Part shown: positions 14,783 to 16,518 of the stretch, piece after piece
Layout: each line of letters begins with the position of its first letter
How positions within the stretch are numbered: the first letter of the stretch is position 1
Source: Bacillota bacterium
Lineage (GTDB): Bacteria; Bacillota; Clostridia; Oscillospirales; Ruminococcaceae
Length of the DNA: 16,518 bases
Direction of reading: 5' to 3'
Assembly: GCA_023413185.1 (NCBI GenBank)
Contig: JAEZQD010000023.1
Coordinates: 1-16,518, forward strand
Notes under the pieces: model-generated
Database searches by the model: none
Told to the model about the DNA's origin: nothing
What the model saw: only the letters and a program-made list of their open reading frames with translations
Program-made: the position numbers and the translations under genes

Positions 14783-14812
14783 GGTGGGAGGAAATTTCCG
14801 CTATTAACCACT
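14783..14812 (+). promoter_or_regulatory. Second L1-binding-type RNA motif, between rplK and rplA
   Basis: GTGG (14784-14787) pairs with CCAC (14808-14811), and a short inner stem GGA/TCC (14790-14792 with 14797-14799) follows. The loop between them has the same 2-plus-8 asymmetry, GA on the left and GCTATTAA on the right, as the motif before rplK. It lies 20 bases before the rplA start, so it could let L1 repress its own gene directly. Confidence 0.6.
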
Positions 14813-14831
14813 CAATTAGGAGGAACATGAG

Positions 14832-15524
14832 ATGAAACACGGCAAGAATTATCAGGACAGCGCAAAGCTCGTCGACCGCGCAAAGCTGTACGACGCGCAG
14901 GAAGCGCTCGATTTATGTGTTAAGACCGCTAAGGCAAAGTTCGACGAAACCGTCGAGATTCATGTGCGTTTGGGCGTAGACTCCCGCCATGCCGACCAGC
15001 AGGTTCGCGGCGCGGTTGTACTGCCCAATGGTACCGGTAAGAAGGTGCGCGTACTGGTGTTTGCAAAGGGCGACAAGGCAGACGACGCAACCAAAGCGGG
15101 TGCGGAGTATGTAGGAGCCGAGGATCTGGCTACAAAAATCCAGAACGAAGGCTGGACCGACTTTGACGTTGTTATCGCAAGCCCCGACATGATGGGTGTG
15201 GTAGGTCGTCTTGGTAAGGTGCTTGGTCCCCGCGGACTGATGCCAAACCCCAAGGCCGGCACCGTAACCCCCGATGTTGCCCGTGCGGTAACCGAGGCTA
15301 AGGCCGGTAAGATTGAGTATCGTCTTGACAAAACAAACATCATCCACTGCCCCATCGGCAAGGCCTCTTTTGGCATTGAGAAGCTCAGCGAAAACTTTGA
15401 TACCCTGATGGGTGCCATTGTAAAGGCTAAGCCCGCTGCGGCAAAGGGTCAGTACGTCAAGAGCTGCGTTATCGCCACCACCATGGGTCCCGGCGTACGC
15501 ATAAACCCCTCAAGATTTGTCTGA
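14832..15524 (+). CDS. rplA: 50S ribosomal protein L1
   Basis: L1 binds the mobile L1 stalk of 23S rRNA and acts as translational repressor of the L11-L1 unit; 230 residues. Signatures are VEIHVRLGVDSRHADQQVRG, the MGVVGRLGKVLGPRGLMPNPKAGTVT block and the C-terminal KSCVIATTMGPGVRINPS. The ATG at 14832 is 8 bases after AGGAGG; an ATG at 14827 is in another frame and hits a stop after two codons. Confidence 0.97.
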   Translation: MKHGKNYQDSAKLVDRAKLYDAQEALDLCVKTAKAKFDETVEIHVRLGVDSRHADQQVRGAVVLPNGTGKKVRVLVFAKGDKADDATKAGAEYVGAEDLATKIQNEGWTDFDVVIASPDMMGVVGRLGKVLGPRGLMPNPKAGTVTPDVARAVTEAKAGKIEYRLDKTNIIHCPIGKASFGIEKLSENFDTLMGAIVKAKPAAAKGQYVKSCVIATTMGPGVRINPSRFV

Positions 15525-15537
15525 TAACCGAAAGGTC

Positions 15538-15567
15538 TTGACAAAATGCCTTAACGGGCAGTATAAT
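15538..15567 (+). promoter_or_regulatory. Promoter of the rplJ-rplL unit
   Basis: A perfect TTGACA (15538-15543) and a perfect TATAAT (15562-15567) are separated by 18 bases, starting 14 bases after the rplA stop. It gives the L10-L12 unit its own transcription and places the leader start near 15574. Confidence 0.85.
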
Positions 15568-15573
15568 AATCAC

Positions 15574-15746
15574 GTTGTCTTTTCCAAAGACAGCAGGCGC
15601 CCACTTGTTTTGTATAAAGCATTGGGCATAATGGGTTAAATTCTCCCGCCTGCCGAGGAACTGCAATGATTTTCGTTATAGGCAGTACGCTTGTAGAGGA
15701 TATTTCATTGCCCTTTCTTCCGGCTTTCGGGAGAAAGGGCATTTTT
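15574..15746 (+). ncRNA. Ribosomal protein L10 leader (autoregulatory)
   Basis: The leader of the L10 operon is bound by the L10-(L12)4 complex to repress synthesis. Visible helices are GTCTTT/AAAGAC (15577-15591), a long-range GCAGGCG (15593-15599) with CGCCTGC (15647-15653), an inner CCCA/TGGG stem, and ACTGC/GCAGT (15660-15686). The conserved GACAGCAGG and CCTGCCGAGG stretches that flank the binding site fit the L10 leader family. The 3' part forms the terminator listed separately. Confidence 0.75.
15709..15746 (+). terminator. Attenuator terminator in the L10 leader
   Basis: A 14-bp stem (15709-15722 with 15728-15741, one G-T wobble) around GCTTT is followed by TTTTTGTT. It lies upstream of the rplJ ribosome-binding site, so readthrough is needed for expression. 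This fits premature termination when L10 binds the leader. Confidence 0.85.
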
Positions 15747-15791
15747 GTTGCGCAAGAACGCCTTTTAAATTTCTGGGAGGTGAACTTCAAG

Positions 15792-16310
15792 TTGCCAAGT
15801 GAGAACGCATTAAAATCCAAACAGCAGTTTGTCGAGGAGCTTTCTCAACAGCTTAAGGATGCTTGTGCCGGCGTACTCGTCGACTACAAGGGCATTACGG
15901 TTGCTGATGATACCAAGCTTCGCCGCGAGCTGCGTGAGGCAGGCATTGAGTACGCTGTTGTAAAAAACACCATGCTTCGTTTTGCCGCAAAGAACGCAAG
16001 CCTTGACGGTCTGGACTCCGTGTTGGAGGGTACCACCGCTCTTGCAACCAGCAAGGAAGACCCCGTAGCGGCTGCAAAGATTCTGTGCAAGTTTGCAGAT
16101 GCTTCTAAGGGTAAGTTTACAATCAAAGCCGGTTTTGTGGACGGAGAGATTCTCGACGCCAAAAAGACCGCCGAGCTTGGAAACCTGCCTTCAAAGGAAC
16201 AGCTGCTCTGTCAGCTGCTTTCCGTACTCAACGGCAATATCCGTGGTCTTGCCGTTGCGCTTAACGCCATTGCCGAAAAGCAGGGCGAGGCTGCTCCCGC
16301 TGCGGAGTAA
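15792..16310 (+). CDS. rplJ: 50S ribosomal protein L10
   Basis: L10 anchors the L7/L12 dimers on the ribosomal stalk; 172 residues. I place the start at the TTG 15792-15794, giving the usual N terminus (M)PSENALKSKQQFVEEL; the site GGGAGG (15775-15780) is 11 bases upstream. The longer frame from 15666 would include the leader terminator. Family features are GVLVDYKGITVADDTKLRRELREAGIEYAVVKNTM and the C-terminal helix ALNAIAEKQGE that binds L12. A TTG start and a long spacer could lower translation, adding to attenuation. Confidence 0.95.
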   Translation: MPSENALKSKQQFVEELSQQLKDACAGVLVDYKGITVADDTKLRRELREAGIEYAVVKNTMLRFAAKNASLDGLDSVLEGTTALATSKEDPVAAAKILCKFADASKGKFTIKAGFVDGEILDAKKTAELGNLPSKEQLLCQLLSVLNGNIRGLAVALNAIAEKQGEAAPAAE

Positions 16311-16378
16311 TTCTACGCATCTTTTAATCCTAACATGGCTGTGAGCCGTAAATAAAAATATTGGGAGGTAACATTTAA

Positions 16379-16518
16379 ATGGCTTCTGAGAAAATTACTA
16401 AATTTGTAGAAGAAATCAAGACATTGACCGTTCTTGAGTTAAACGAGCTGGTAAAGGCAATCGAGGAGGAGTTCGGCGTATCCGCTGCTGCTCCCGTTAT
16501 GGTTGCTGGTCCTGCTGC
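16379..16518 (+). CDS. rplL: 50S ribosomal protein L7/L12, 3' end outside window
   Basis: L7/L12 is the stalk protein that recruits translation GTPases. The first 46 codons are visible: the dimerising N-terminal helices (KITKFVEEIKTLTVLELNEL) and the start of the Ala-rich hinge after EEFGVSAAAPV. The ATG is 10 bases after GGGAGG and 68 bases after rplJ. Expression depends on the L10 leader upstream. Confidence 0.95.
   Translation, partial: MASEKITKFVEEIKTLTVLELNELVKAIEEEFGVSAAAPVMVAGPA

Overview
The window looks like a low-to-mid G+C Firmicute chromosome of the class Clostridia. The evidence is Shine-Dalgarno sites of the GGAGG type, TTG starts on several genes, a spore-coat-type transglutaminase (Tgl), a BP-LytS-YesN sugar sensing cluster of clostridial type, a C+ zinc-finger L33, and the order rpmG-secE-nusG-rplK-rplA-rplJ-rplL. 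An Oscillospirales-like member is my guess from gene content, not something the sequence proves.

Layout. (1) 1-1803, plus strand: the 3' part of tgl, then a zinc-dependent phospholipase C family gene, closed by a strong terminator. (2) 1841-7317, plus strand: a xylose-sensing cluster with its own promoter. It encodes a membrane-anchored sugar-binding protein, a LytS/YesM-type histidine kinase, a YesN-type AraC response regulator and the D-xylose-binding lipoprotein XylF. The transporter genes xylG and xylH that usually follow are absent, and a bidirectional terminator comes right after xylF. (3) 7353-12813, minus strand: a probable five-gene operon read as ddl, murI, a DUF1934 gene, argS and a degenerate MetH-like gene, with a candidate extended -10 promoter upstream of ddl. 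(4) 13030-16518, plus strand: rpmG-secE-nusG-rplK-rplA-rplJ-rplL (rplL cut by the window end). Its RNA control elements are two near-identical L1-binding-type motifs, before rplK and before rplA, and an L10-type leader with an attenuator terminator before rplJ.

How the parts work together. In region 2 the anchored binding protein probably presents sugar occupancy to the kinase. The kinase phosphorylates the AraC-type regulator, which activates xylose genes that include the linked xylF and probably unlinked transporter genes. Region 3 links peptidoglycan D-amino acid supply (Ddl, MurI) with arginyl-tRNA synthetase. Region 4 is the standard transcription, secretion and ribosomal stalk cluster, with autoregulation by L1 and by L10 (L12).

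Most unusual points: xylF without xylGH; a MetH-like protein that has lost all three zinc cysteines and ends inside the pterin-binding domain; a 22-bp perfect palindrome in the leader of the xylose cluster; and the duplicated L1 motif. I saw no tRNA, rRNA, CRISPR array, insertion sequence or prophage gene.
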